A stretch of DNA of 64,000 bases from Achromobacter sp. B7 (GTDB lineage Bacteria; Pseudomonadota; Gammaproteobacteria; Burkholderiales; Burkholderiaceae_B). Where the stretch lies: NCBI RefSeq assembly GCF_003600685.1, contig NZ_CP032084.1, positions 5,580,001 to 5,644,000 on the forward strand, given 5' to 3'. A program made the position numbers and the translations under genes. How positions within the stretch are numbered: position 1 is the stretch's first letter; each line of letters starts with the position of its first letter. The notes under the pieces were generated by a model that did no database searches, had not been told where the DNA came from, and worked only from the letters and a program-made list of their open reading frames with translations. Positions 42,417-50,485 of this stretch are shown piece by piece.

Positions 42417-43769
42417 ATGGTCATTACCGAACCCGCCCGCCAGGTCCCGCTATATGGCGAATTTGATGTTGTGGTGCTGGGCGGCGGCCCCGCCGGCGTG
42501 CTGGCCGCCGCCAGCGCTGCCCGCAACGGCGCGCGCGTGCTGCTGGTGGAACGCTACGGCTTCCTGGGCGGCATGGGCACCGCCGCCGGCGTATCCAACT
42601 TCTGCGGCCTGCACGCCAACATCCACGGCGACATCCGCCAGGTAGTGCACGGCATGACCGACGAATTGTTGGACCGCATGCGCGCGATGGACGGATTGAA
42701 TGATCCGCACCTGATCCTGGGCAAGATCCACGCCCAGGCCTACGACATATCCGCCTTCAAGTGCGCGGCGGACGGCATGGTGCAAGACAGCGGCGCGCAG
42801 ATCTTGTTCCATGCCCTGGCCACGGGGCTGACACGCGACGAACGCGGCCGCGTCGACGCCCTGTTCCTGGAAACCAAGTCCGGCCGCTGCGCGGTACGCG
42901 CCAAGGTCTTCATCGACTGTTCCGGGGATGCCGACATCGCGCAATGGGGCGGCCTGCCCTTTGAAAAAGGCGACGCTCACGGCCACATGCTTTACCCCAC
43001 GCTGATGTTCAAGGTGGGCAACGTGGACGGCGCGCGGGCGCAGGAAGCGTGGAAGACGATACCCCTGCTGATGGACGAAGCCGCCGCCAGCGGCGAGTTC
43101 ACCTTCCCCCGGCGCGGCGCCATCGTCCGCCCGCAAAAGCACGACTACGAATGGCGCGTCAACGTCACGCAGCTGGCCAATGCCGATGGCAGCGCGGCCG
43201 ACGGCACCGACGCGGGCTCGCTGTCGGCAGGCGAGCTGGAAGGCCGCCGCCAGATCATGCAGTACCTGGCCTTTCTACGCGCCAAGGTCCCGGGCTTTGA
43301 ACAGGCTTACGTGCTGGACATCGCGCCGCAGCTGGGCATCCGAGAGACGCGTCGCATCGTCGGCGAAGCCGTGCTGACGCAGGAACACGTACTGGGCTGC
43401 GCCGACTTCGAAGACAGCATCGGCGTGAACGGCTGGCCCCTGGAAATGCACACGGCGGGCGACGTCAAATGGGTGTGGCCGCCCATCCCCGAATCGCGCG
43501 GCTACAACCAGCTGCCGTTTCGCATGATGGTGCCCAAGCGCGGGCCCGGCGTGGCCGACAACGTGCTGGTGGCGGGCCGCTGCGCGTCGATGACGCACGA
43601 GGGTCAGTCGGCCGCGCGCGTCAGCGGCAGTTGCTTCGTCATGGGCGAAGCCGCGGGCACAGCGGCGGCAATGGCGCTGCGCGACGGCATCGCACCGGGC
43701 AACGTTTCCATCGCGGCGCTGCAAGCGCAACTGAAACACCAAGGCGCCTTCCTGGGCGGCCAGGATTGA
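42417..43769 (+). CDS. FAD-dependent oxidoreductase (FAD_oxidored family)
   Basis: The 450-residue flavoprotein has a Rossmann GxGxxG start (FDVVVLGGGPAGVLAAASAA), then VERYGFLGGMGTAAGVSNF and a C-terminal FAD closure (DNVLVAGRCASMTHEGQSAA, then VMGEAAGTAAAMAL). This is the layout of the PF12831-type family, whose members are mostly uncharacterised. No step of the standard 3-hydroxybenzoate pathway requires it, so it may act on an upstream precursor. It sits 17 nt before the hydroxylase gene. Confidence 0.85.
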   Translation: MVITEPARQVPLYGEFDVVVLGGGPAGVLAAASAARNGARVLLVERYGFLGGMGTAAGVSNFCGLHANIHGDIRQVVHGMTDELLDRMRAMDGLNDPHLILGKIHAQAYDISAFKCAADGMVQDSGAQILFHALATGLTRDERGRVDALFLETKSGRCAVRAKVFIDCSGDADIAQWGGLPFEKGDAHGHMLYPTLMFKVGNVDGARAQEAWKTIPLLMDEAAASGEFTFPRRGAIVRPQKHDYEWRVNVTQLANADGSAADGTDAGSLSAGELEGRRQIMQYLAFLRAKVPGFEQAYVLDIAPQLGIRETRRIVGEAVLTQEHVLGCADFEDSIGVNGWPLEMHTAGDVKWVWPPIPESRGYNQLPFRMMVPKRGPGVADNVLVAGRCASMTHEGQSAARVSGSCFVMGEAAGTAAAMALRDGIAPGNVSIAALQAQLKHQGAFLGGQD

Positions 43770-43785
43770 ACCCGCGGGAGTCAAC

Positions 43786-45000
43786 ATGAACGCATCTTCA
43801 CTTTCAGCCAAGCCGACGCGGTCCGTGATCGTGGTGGGCGGCGGCATCGGCGGCCTGGCCGCCGCGCTGGCGCTGACGCGGCAAGGCATCGCCGTACAAC
43901 TGCTGGAACAGGCCGCGCACATTGGCGAAATCGGCGCGGGCATACAGCTGGGGCCCAACGCGTTCGCGGCGCTGGACGCGCTGGGCGTGGGCGAGACCGC
44001 ACGGGCACGCGCCGTCTTCACCGACCACATCATCATGATGGACGCCGTCGACGCCAAAGAAGTCGTGCGCATCGACACGGGCGACGCCTTTCGTGCGCGC
44101 TTCGGCGGGCCGTATGCCGTGATCCATCGCGCCGACATTCACCTGTCCATTCTTGAAGCCGTGCAGCAAAACCCGCTGATCCGTTTTCGTACGTCGACGC
44201 AAATCGCCGCAATGTCGCAAGACGCGCAAGGCGTGGAAGTGGTGGACACAAACGGCAACCGCTATCGCGCCGACGCGCTGGTGGGCGCGGACGGCGTCAA
44301 GTCAGTCATCCGCGCGCAGACGGTGGGCGACCCGGTGCGCGTGACCGGCCACGCGGTCTACCGCGCCGTCGTCGAACGCGAAAACATGCCAGACGAACTA
44401 CGCATCAACGCGCCCGTGCTGTGGGCCGGGCCGCACTGCCACCTGGTCCACTACCCCTTGCGCGGCGGGCAGCAATACAACCTGGTCGTCACGTTTCACA
44501 GCCGCGAACAAGAGGAATGGGGCGTGCGCGAAGGCAGCAAGCAAGAGGTGCTGTCGTACTTCGAAGGCATTCATCCGCGTCCACACCAGATGCTGGATCG
44601 GCCCACGTCCTGGAAGCGCTGGGCCACCGCCGACCGCGAACCGGTCGCGCATTGGGGCCAGGGCCGCGTCACCTTGTTGGGCGACGCGGCGCATCCCATG
44701 ACGCAATACATGGCGCAAGGTGCCTGCATGGCGCTGGAAGACGCGGTCACGCTGGGGGTCGCGGTGCAACAGTGCGGCGACGATCTGGACGCCGCGTTCC
44801 GCCTGTACGAATCGGTGCGCATTCCGCGCAGCGCGCGTGTCGTGTGGTCCACGCGCGAGATGGGCAGGCTGTATCACGCGCGCGGTGTGGAACGCACCGT
44901 GCGCAACACGCTGTGGACGGGCCGCAGCCAGTCGCAGTTCTATGACGCGTTGCAGTGGCTGTATGGCTGGAAGGTGGAAGGCTGCCTGGCGTCCACTTAG
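43786..45000 (+). CDS. 3-hydroxybenzoate 6-hydroxylase (FAD monooxygenase)
   Basis: This 404-residue class A flavin monooxygenase uses NADH and O2 to turn 3-hydroxybenzoate into gentisate. Motifs are GGGIGG at 18-23, the DG motif in VGADGVKSVIRAQ and the second FAD motif LLGDAAHPMTQYMAQGACMA, a phrase characteristic of 3HB6H enzymes. AVIHRADIHLSILEAV also matches. It feeds the gentisate dioxygenase encoded at the start of the operon. Salicylate hydroxylase is the alternative, but the gentisate genes favour the 3-hydroxybenzoate assignment (nagX/mhbM counterpart). Confidence 0.88.
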   Translation: MNASSLSAKPTRSVIVVGGGIGGLAAALALTRQGIAVQLLEQAAHIGEIGAGIQLGPNAFAALDALGVGETARARAVFTDHIIMMDAVDAKEVVRIDTGDAFRARFGGPYAVIHRADIHLSILEAVQQNPLIRFRTSTQIAAMSQDAQGVEVVDTNGNRYRADALVGADGVKSVIRAQTVGDPVRVTGHAVYRAVVERENMPDELRINAPVLWAGPHCHLVHYPLRGGQQYNLVVTFHSREQEEWGVREGSKQEVLSYFEGIHPRPHQMLDRPTSWKRWATADREPVAHWGQGRVTLLGDAAHPMTQYMAQGACMALEDAVTLGVAVQQCGDDLDAAFRLYESVRIPRSARVVWSTREMGRLYHARGVERTVRNTLWTGRSQSQFYDALQWLYGWKVEGCLAST

Positions 45001-45049
45001 GGCATATCAATACAAAGCAAAAACACCGCAGCACCACTGGGAGACAACC

Positions 45050-46225
45050 ATGACAAGCCACATCCTACGGGGCGCCGCCGCCCTGGCGTTAACGCTGACG
45101 GCATGCGCCGCCGGCGCGCAAGGCAAGCCGCTGGACATCGGTTTCATCGGCACCTTGTCCACCCCCGCCGGCTACATCGGCGAAGAGGAGCGCGACGCCT
45201 TCATGCTGGCCGTGAAGGAAGGCGGCGGCAAACTGGGCGGCGTGCCCGTCAACGTACGCGTGGAAGACGACGCGCTAAAGCCGGCCAACGCCAAGCAGAC
45301 CGCCGACAAGATGGTGCAAGACGGCGTGCGCCTGTTCACGGGCGTCAACTTCTCGAACGTGATGGCGGCCGTTGGCCCCACGGTGCTGAACGCGGGCGGC
45401 TTCTATGTCAGCTTGAACGCGGGGCCGTCAAACTACGCGGGCAAGGCCTGCAACCAGAACTATTTCGCGGTCGCATTCCAGAACGATTCCTACGCCGACA
45501 CGGCCGGCATCGCCGCCAACGAACTGGGCGTGAAGCGCGTCGTTGTCATGGCGCCCAACTATCAAGCCGGGCGTGATGCGGTCGCCGGTTTCAAGCGCGC
45601 GTACAAGGGCGAGATTGCGGAAGAGATCTACACCAAGCTGGATCAGTCGGACTTTTCGGTAGAGCTGGCGCGCATCCGCTCGTTGAATCCCGACGCGATT
45701 TTCCAGTTTCACCCGGGCGGTGCGGGCATCAACCTGACCAAGCAATTCGCGAACTCGGGGCTGTCGGACAAGATCAAAATGATTACGCCGATCTACTCAA
45801 TGGACGACCGCATGCTGGCCGCGACGGGCACGGCCAGCAAGGGTTTTTATCTGAGTTCGCTATGGAGCGCCGACTTGGACAGCGCGCAGAACAAGCACTT
45901 TGTGCAGGCGTTCACCAAGGCCTACAACCGCCCGCCCACTGCGTATGCAGCACAGGCGTACGACACCGCCAACCTGATCGCCTCGGCCCTGAAAGCCGTG
46001 AATGGCGACATCACCGGTCGCCCGGACGATTTTCGCAATGCGCTACGTAAGGCGGACTTCCCCAGCGTGCGCGGCAAGTTCAAGTTCGGACCGAATCAAC
46101 ATCCGGTTCAGGACTGGTATCTGCTGCACATCGAGCCTGGCAGCGACGGCAAGCTGGTCTACAAAAACCTGAAGGTGCTGGCGCGCGACCACACCGATGT
46201 GCACGCGGCGGATTGCAAGATGTAG
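45050..46225 (+). CDS. LivK-type ABC substrate-binding protein
   Basis: This 391-residue type 1 periplasmic binding protein has a signal peptide (GAAALALTLTACAAGAQG). It contains IGFIGTLSTPAGYIGEEERD, LFTGVNFSNVMAAVGPTVLN, a Cys pair around YAGKACNQNYF and the C-terminal GPNQHPVQDWYLLHIE. It is close in type to the truncated gene at the left edge. No permease or ATPase follows. As the last gene of the 3-hydroxybenzoate operon it probably binds an aromatic acid for a transporter encoded elsewhere. GGGAG precedes the ATG. Confidence 0.9.
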   Translation: MTSHILRGAAALALTLTACAAGAQGKPLDIGFIGTLSTPAGYIGEEERDAFMLAVKEGGGKLGGVPVNVRVEDDALKPANAKQTADKMVQDGVRLFTGVNFSNVMAAVGPTVLNAGGFYVSLNAGPSNYAGKACNQNYFAVAFQNDSYADTAGIAANELGVKRVVVMAPNYQAGRDAVAGFKRAYKGEIAEEIYTKLDQSDFSVELARIRSLNPDAIFQFHPGGAGINLTKQFANSGLSDKIKMITPIYSMDDRMLAATGTASKGFYLSSLWSADLDSAQNKHFVQAFTKAYNRPPTAYAAQAYDTANLIASALKAVNGDITGRPDDFRNALRKADFPSVRGKFKFGPNQHPVQDWYLLHIEPGSDGKLVYKNLKVLARDHTDVHAADCKM

Positions 46226-46330
46226 GCGGGGGAAGTGGGGGTGCGGAAACGGGATCGGCCGGGAACGGGTAGACCGGCGATAGGGGCGGCGTAGATGAGC
46301 ACGCCGTAGATCCGTACGCCATAAATGAAA

Positions 46331-46352
46331 GGGGGCAGCTCACGCTGCCCCC
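46331..46352 (-). terminator. Perfect intrinsic terminator of the Bug gene
   Basis: GGGGGCAGC-tcac-GCTGCCCCC is a perfect 9-bp stem with a 4-base loop. On the minus strand it is followed by TTTCATTTAT. It lies 32 bp after the stop of the minus-strand Bug gene. It may also stop the convergent operon that ends at 46225. Confidence 0.85.
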
Positions 46353-46383
46353 AAAACTGCTGTCGCGTTGAATCAACGACCCA

Positions 46384-47400
46384 TCAATTCAAGCTCGCGC
46401 CAGAAATCTTCACGATTTCCTGGTACTTCGACTTCTCGCTCTTCACGAAGTCAGCAAAGGCTTCCGGCGTCATCGGCGCAGCTTCCGAACCCATCGTCAA
46501 CAGGCGTTGCTTCACATCCGGCTGCTGCATCGCATCGGCATACGCCTTGTTCAGCTTGGCCACCACCGGCGCGGGCGTGCCACCCGTCGTGAACACGCCA
46601 AACCACGTGCCCAGATCAAAGCCCTTCACGCCCGACTCTTCAACCGTCGGCACATCCGCCAGCAACGAGGAACGCTTGGCCGTCGTCACCGCCAGCGCTT
46701 TCACCTTGCCGTCCTTGATCAACGGCGCCGACGCCGCCAGATTGTCGAACATGAAATCCGACTGACCCGACAACAGCGCCAACTGCGCGGGCGCCGCGCC
46801 CTGGTAAGGAATGTGTTCGACGTTGATGCCGGCACGCGCCTTCAGCAGCTCGCCCGACAGATGGCCCGCGCTGCCGTTGCCGCCCGAACCGTAGTTCAGC
46901 TTGCCCGGATTCTTCTTGGCGTAGTCGATCAGGTCGGCCAGGGTCTTGATCTTGTTCTTGTCGGCAAACTCAACGTTCATCACCAACACGTTCGGCACCG
47001 ACGCCACGATCGTCACCGGCGCAAAATCCTTGACCGGGTCGTAGGGCAGGTTCGCGAACAACCACGGGTTGATCGCATGCGTGGCCACCGCGCCCATCAC
47101 CAGCGTGTAGCCATCGGCGGGCGCCTTGGCCACCAGGTCGGCGCCAATGTTGCCACCCGCACCCGAGCGGTTTTCCACGATCACGGGCTGACCCAGCGAA
47201 CCGCGCACCTTCTCGGCCAACATGCGGGCCATGGTGTCCAGCGGACCGCCAGGCGGGTAAGGCACAACAAAGCGAATCGGCTTCGTCGGGAAATCGGTCG
47301 CCTGCGCCAGCGCGGGCGCACCAAACGGCAAGGTAGCGGCCAGCGCCACGGCGCCCTGCAACAAGGCACGGCGGACCGCGCTACGGGGGGTATTCGTCAT
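46384..47400 (-). CDS. Bug-family tripartite tricarboxylate transporter receptor
   Basis: This 338-residue orphan Bug protein has an Arg-containing signal peptide (SAVRRALLQGAVALAATLPF, possibly Tat-compatible) ending near APALAQA. Family phrases are DFPTKPIRFVVPYPPGGPLD, VIVENRSGAGGNIGADLVAK, HIPYQGAAPAQLALLSGQSD and KALAVTTAKRSSLLADVPTV. It binds an unknown carboxylate in the periplasm. AGGAG precedes ATG 47400. It is convergent with the aromatic operon, is followed by a strong terminator and has no TctAB partners. Confidence 0.93.
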   Translation of the reverse strand: MTNTPRSAVRRALLQGAVALAATLPFGAPALAQATDFPTKPIRFVVPYPPGGPLDTMARMLAEKVRGSLGQPVIVENRSGAGGNIGADLVAKAPADGYTLVMGAVATHAINPWLFANLPYDPVKDFAPVTIVASVPNVLVMNVEFADKNKIKTLADLIDYAKKNPGKLNYGSGGNGSAGHLSGELLKARAGINVEHIPYQGAAPAQLALLSGQSDFMFDNLAASAPLIKDGKVKALAVTTAKRSSLLADVPTVEESGVKGFDLGTWFGVFTTGGTPAPVVAKLNKAYADAMQQPDVKQRLLTMGSEAAPMTPEAFADFVKSEKSKYQEIVKISGASLN

Positions 47401-47614
47401 GATGTTTTTCTCCTCACTCTAGATCTATGGCGGTCAGTAGCATACCGCAGGGAGGAGATTGGCGTAACAAAGAGATACCGGGCGGGGATGCCCTAGTTTG
47501 GTCAACCTTGGGCGGGGAGTTCGTGTTTTCTTCTGACCACGCGCGTCATAAACAATGCGTTTAAACAAAGCGTCAGACTGCAATATCATCGATACCCCCT
47601 CCGAGGAAACCGAC

Positions 47615-48133
47615 ATGACATCGCAGCCACAACGCTTCCTGGATTATCTCGCCGCTCGTGGCTGGACGGTGCTGCGGACCACGCCCACCTCGACGCCAGC
47701 GGCCGCGCCGCGCGACGCGCACGGCTATGGCGCTTTCCTGGCGACATTCACCGAATTGCACAACGCGGACCAGACACGCTGGTTCCTGAGCGCAGCCGAC
47801 CATGACTGCACGGCCGACAGCGCCTTTCCGTGGCACACCCTGCGCGATATCAGCCTGGAGGCCGCACTGGACGACGCCGGCCGGCAGGCGGTCCTGGACT
47901 TCTGGCAACAGCACACGCCGATCTACATGAGCGTTGCCGGCGCGTACGAATTCATGGCCATAGAACGCGACTCGGGCCGCATCGTGCACGGCATCGAACC
48001 GGAATTCGAGGACACGCGCGACGTTGCCCCGAATCTCGCGGCTTTGTTCGAAGACATGATTGCGGGCCGCGCCATGGCGGCGCCTACTTTGGCCCGCAGT
48101 TCAGTTGCCGCGCCAGATCAGCTTTCACTCTAA
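47615..48133 (+). CDS. SMI1/KNR4 (SUKH)-like protein
   Basis: This is a 172-residue cytoplasmic protein without a signal peptide. Its C-terminal half (VAGAYEFMAIERDSGRIVHG, then EPEFEDTRDVAPNLAALFED) has the pattern of the SMI1/KNR4 superfamily, many of whose bacterial members are immunity proteins for contact-dependent or T6SS toxins. The match is by eye and moderate. GAGGA lies 8 bases before ATG 47615. It overlaps the convergent VOC gene by 9 nt. No toxin gene is adjacent. Confidence 0.6.
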   Translation: MTSQPQRFLDYLAARGWTVLRTTPTSTPAAAPRDAHGYGAFLATFTELHNADQTRWFLSAADHDCTADSAFPWHTLRDISLEAALDDAGRQAVLDFWQQHTPIYMSVAGAYEFMAIERDSGRIVHGIEPEFEDTRDVAPNLAALFEDMIAGRAMAAPTLARSSVAAPDQLSL

Positions 48134-48541
48134 CCACTGCGGATTCCAGACAATTTCCCAGAGGTGCCCGTCGGGGTCCTGAAAGTACCCCGAGTAACCC
48201 CCCCAGAACGTTTCATGCGGTGGCTTGACGATCGTTGCCCCAGCCGCACCGGCCTGAGCCATGACAGTGTCCACTTCGACTTTTGATGAGACATTGTGAC
48301 CCAGCGTCATCTGGGTCGGATTGAACGGCACTGTCGTCAATCCCGTGTCATGAGAAATGCTGCTCTGCCGCCAAAGCGCCAAGCGCACGCCGGACTGCAA
48401 ATCCAAAAACGCAACGGCGCCGTGCTCGAATTCCCTGCCTACAATGCCGTCGCTGGAAAGGCCTAACCCATCCCGGTAGAAGCTCAACGACACGTCAAGA
48501 TCTTCAACGCCCAGGGTGATAACGGTAACTCGTGGCTTCAT
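48125..48541 (-). CDS. VOC/glyoxalase-like protein
   Basis: This 138-residue vicinal oxygen chelate protein has two paired beta-alpha-beta units, with VTVITLGVEDLDVSLSFYRD at the start and GGYSGYFQDPDGHLWEIVWN at the end. The terminal Glu of DPDGHLWEI is a usual metal ligand. Members act as isomerases, dioxygenases or antibiotic-binding proteins, and the substrate is not evident. GGAGG precedes ATG 48541. Base composition is lower in G+C than the operons to the left, and it begins the accessory stretch. Confidence 0.87.
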   Translation of the reverse strand: MKPRVTVITLGVEDLDVSLSFYRDGLGLSSDGIVGREFEHGAVAFLDLQSGVRLALWRQSSISHDTGLTTVPFNPTQMTLGHNVSSKVEVDTVMAQAGAAGATIVKPPHETFWGGYSGYFQDPDGHLWEIVWNPQWLE

Positions 48542-48630
48542 GTTCGCGCCTCCGTTTGAATAGCGAGTTTATCGCGGCGGTTTCTGGGTGATGAGCGACG
48601 CCTTTCCACGCGGAGCGGTCCTACGTGCGG

Positions 48631-49215
48631 TCAGGGTGTACAGATTGAAAGCCGAGGCCAACGGTGGCCGAATCGCTTGGAATGCACGCGATGCATAAAC
48701 GTTGAGACGCTCGCCCGCCGAGGGTTGTGCCGAACTCGCAGTTCAAACAGGTCATTCAGTCCGTACGGCGCTATGACCTTCAATGATTCATCATCGTCCA
48801 GGTAAATGCCAACGCAGGTGGCAAACTCTGGCCAAGTGGCCAGCCCATCGTCCAAAGAGTTCAGGGGTGAAACCACTTGACCGAGCGCTTCTGCGAACCA
48901 CTCATGCACTGTTGCCTGGTTTGTCACTTCCCAAGTTAACGAGGGAAGGAGCAACTGCAGCCGCTCTTGAAGTTCGGCATCCAGAGCTAGAGGCGCTTCG
49001 GCATCAAAGTATGCAACGTCCACGTCATCTAAGTTCGAGGGCTCCTGAAAGCCATGCAAACTATCCCAAACCAAAGATCTGATGGCCCCTGCACCAATGC
49101 ACCAGGAGGGCAAACCAAGGCAGCGAACCGCCCGCAGCGCAGCCATCAGTTGCTCAGAGGATTCGACGAGGTCGCATAGTTGCTGCTCATAGCCCGCTCG
49201 AACGTTCGTCATCAT
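48631..49215 (-). CDS. Nucleotidyltransferase family protein (DUF925 type)
   Basis: The roughly 195-residue protein resembles the NTP_transf_6/DUF925 family: LPSWCIGAGAIRSLVWDSLH (G-A-G-x-x-R region), then DDVDVAYFD with the metal-binding acidic triad, and a C-terminal FELRVRHNPRRASVSTFMHR. Members are stand-alone nucleotidyltransferase-fold proteins of unknown role. Two adjacent ATGs (49215 and 49212) fit the family start. The frame to 49329 has an atypical extension. The gene is AT-richer than the core genome. Confidence 0.75.
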   Translation of the reverse strand: MMTNVRAGYEQQLCDLVESSEQLMAALRAVRCLGLPSWCIGAGAIRSLVWDSLHGFQEPSNLDDVDVAYFDAEAPLALDAELQERLQLLLPSLTWEVTNQATVHEWFAEALGQVVSPLNSLDDGLATWPEFATCVGIYLDDDESLKVIAPYGLNDLFELRVRHNPRRASVSTFMHRVHSKRFGHRWPRLSICTP

Positions 49216-49340
49216 TTCGCCAGGAACCAGAATTTCGGGTTGCTTGTATGTGGAAACAGAATATCCAGAATCGTCGGCCGACCTCTTCTGGCCGTACGTC
49301 GTCTTTTGGGAAACTACGCTCCCGCACACGATACGGTCGC

Positions 49341-49904
49341 TTAGTTCTCAGTTCTCAGTTCTCGGTTCTCATCAGTGGAGAGCTTTGAATACAGCACGAA
49401 GTCCCCGGGCGTTCCTCGTACCATTCGGTAAGAGCGCAATAGTCCTTCGCGTCGAAAGCCGCATCGCTTGAGCACGTTCTCCGATTGCGAGTTTGTGTGC
49501 AGGACCGTCGCCTGAACACGGACAAAACCGTATGAAGAGAAGGCCCAACGGGTTACGGCGTCGCATACAGCACTCGCGATACCCAATCCCCAATGTGACG
49601 GGGCGATGTCGTAAGCAATCTCGGCCGTTTTGTTGGCGTTTGACACGGTGTGAAATCCAATTGTCCCGATGAGCCGATCCTGTAGTTTGTCGATGATTGC
49701 CAGGCGTCGTTCCGAGTCCTCGGATGCAGAATCGAGCAAGTCAAACAAGCGAGACAGGTCTTTAGCCGAGCCCAGATTCCAGCTTGTGTGCTGGAACACT
49801 TGTGGCAAGGCAAGATAAGAGTACCAATCGTCTGCGTCAGCACGTTCCAGCTGTCGCAGCACGACCGCCGGGTGTCCAGAGCCGGGGGCCACCATGATGC
49901 GCAT
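49341..49904 (-). CDS. GNAT acetyltransferase (RimJ/RimL-like)
   Basis: This 187-residue N-acetyltransferase starts VVLRQLERADADDWYSYLAL. It has the acetyl-CoA-binding core EIAYDIAPSHWGLGIASAVC (a degenerate R/Q-x-x-G-x-G/A loop) and NSQSENVLKRCGFRREGLLR. It probably acetylates a small molecule or a protein N-terminus. The last codons (TDENRELRTEN) are made by a 7-bp tandem repeat, so the C-terminus is likely variable. GGGAG precedes ATG 49904. Confidence 0.85.
   Translation of the reverse strand: MRIMVAPGSGHPAVVLRQLERADADDWYSYLALPQVFQHTSWNLGSAKDLSRLFDLLDSASEDSERRLAIIDKLQDRLIGTIGFHTVSNANKTAEIAYDIAPSHWGLGIASAVCDAVTRWAFSSYGFVRVQATVLHTNSQSENVLKRCGFRREGLLRSYRMVRGTPGDFVLYSKLSTDENRELRTEN
49344..49371. 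repeat. 7-bp tandem repeat (gttctca x4) at the 3' end of the GNAT gene
   Basis: Four contiguous heptamers (third copy gttctcg) overlap the final codons and stop of the acetyltransferase. Seven is not a codon multiple, so gain or loss of a unit would change the C-terminal residues and the stop position. Confidence 0.9.
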
Positions 49905-50485
49905 CCATCACTCCCTTGTTGAGCCGTCCCGCGTCTATTGTGTACACGGCGATTCTAATGAAATTCCGGCATCCACCACGCTGTCGGGCAGAAGCGGTCG
50001 GAGCGGTACGGCTGCTTCCGACCCATTGCGGTCACTCTACGTCCGTTCAGGAATGTCTGCTAAGCGGCGTTCCCTTCGTATTCCCCTCCCGCAGGTTACA
50101 AAGCGCTGCGGCATGCGGGGCCTGATAGCCATGTGGCGGTCAAGATTCCACTAAGCCAAACGCGACTGCAATCAGCGAAGCTATTCAACGGGCTTTCCCG
50201 TCAGCTGGACCAGCCATTTCTAAGGTGAGCGCCATCAGCGCATGCCTGCTGCAATCCTAAGAAAACGTGATACAACTGCTAACATCATCTCCTGCAGCAC
50301 ACTCGACGAGCGTTCTTGCGTCACGCGGACTTCGTCCGGCGTGGCGGCAGCGGGCGCTTTTGGTGGTCTTAAGGGGGCTGCTCCAAAGAGAGAGTGATCT
50401 CTCACACCATCAATTCAGCGCCTGTCGGCGCTCCAGCGGAGTACAGGGGCCAGCTCCGGAAAAACCAGTTGAGGTAGCAACCAAT
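49905..50485. other. Intergenic region upstream of the Gabija-like pair
   Basis: This 580-bp stretch has no convincing gene. Short frames on the plus strand show no coding character. Near 49941-49948 there is GTGTACAC. Around 49985-50035 there are partial copies of the agaagcggtc/gcttccgacc element seen again after the helicase gene. The promoter of the nuclease/helicase pair must lie here, but I see no clear consensus. An open frame extends 73 codons upstream of the chosen nuclease start and looks non-coding. Confidence 0.4.

Noticed and set aside
43786..45000. Salicylate 1-hydroxylase
   Set aside because: That enzyme makes catechol, but the operon encodes gentisate cleavage and the GDAAHPMTQYMAQGACMA phrase fits 3-hydroxybenzoate 6-hydroxylase.
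49894..50154. Short plus-strand frame in the spacer before the Gabija-like pair
   Set aside because: It starts inside the GNAT gene start region, has no recognisable domain and poor codon use.
50267..50485. Upstream 73-codon extension of the OLD nuclease
   Set aside because: The extension lacks coding character and family similarity. The ATPase domain begins at the ATG at 50486.
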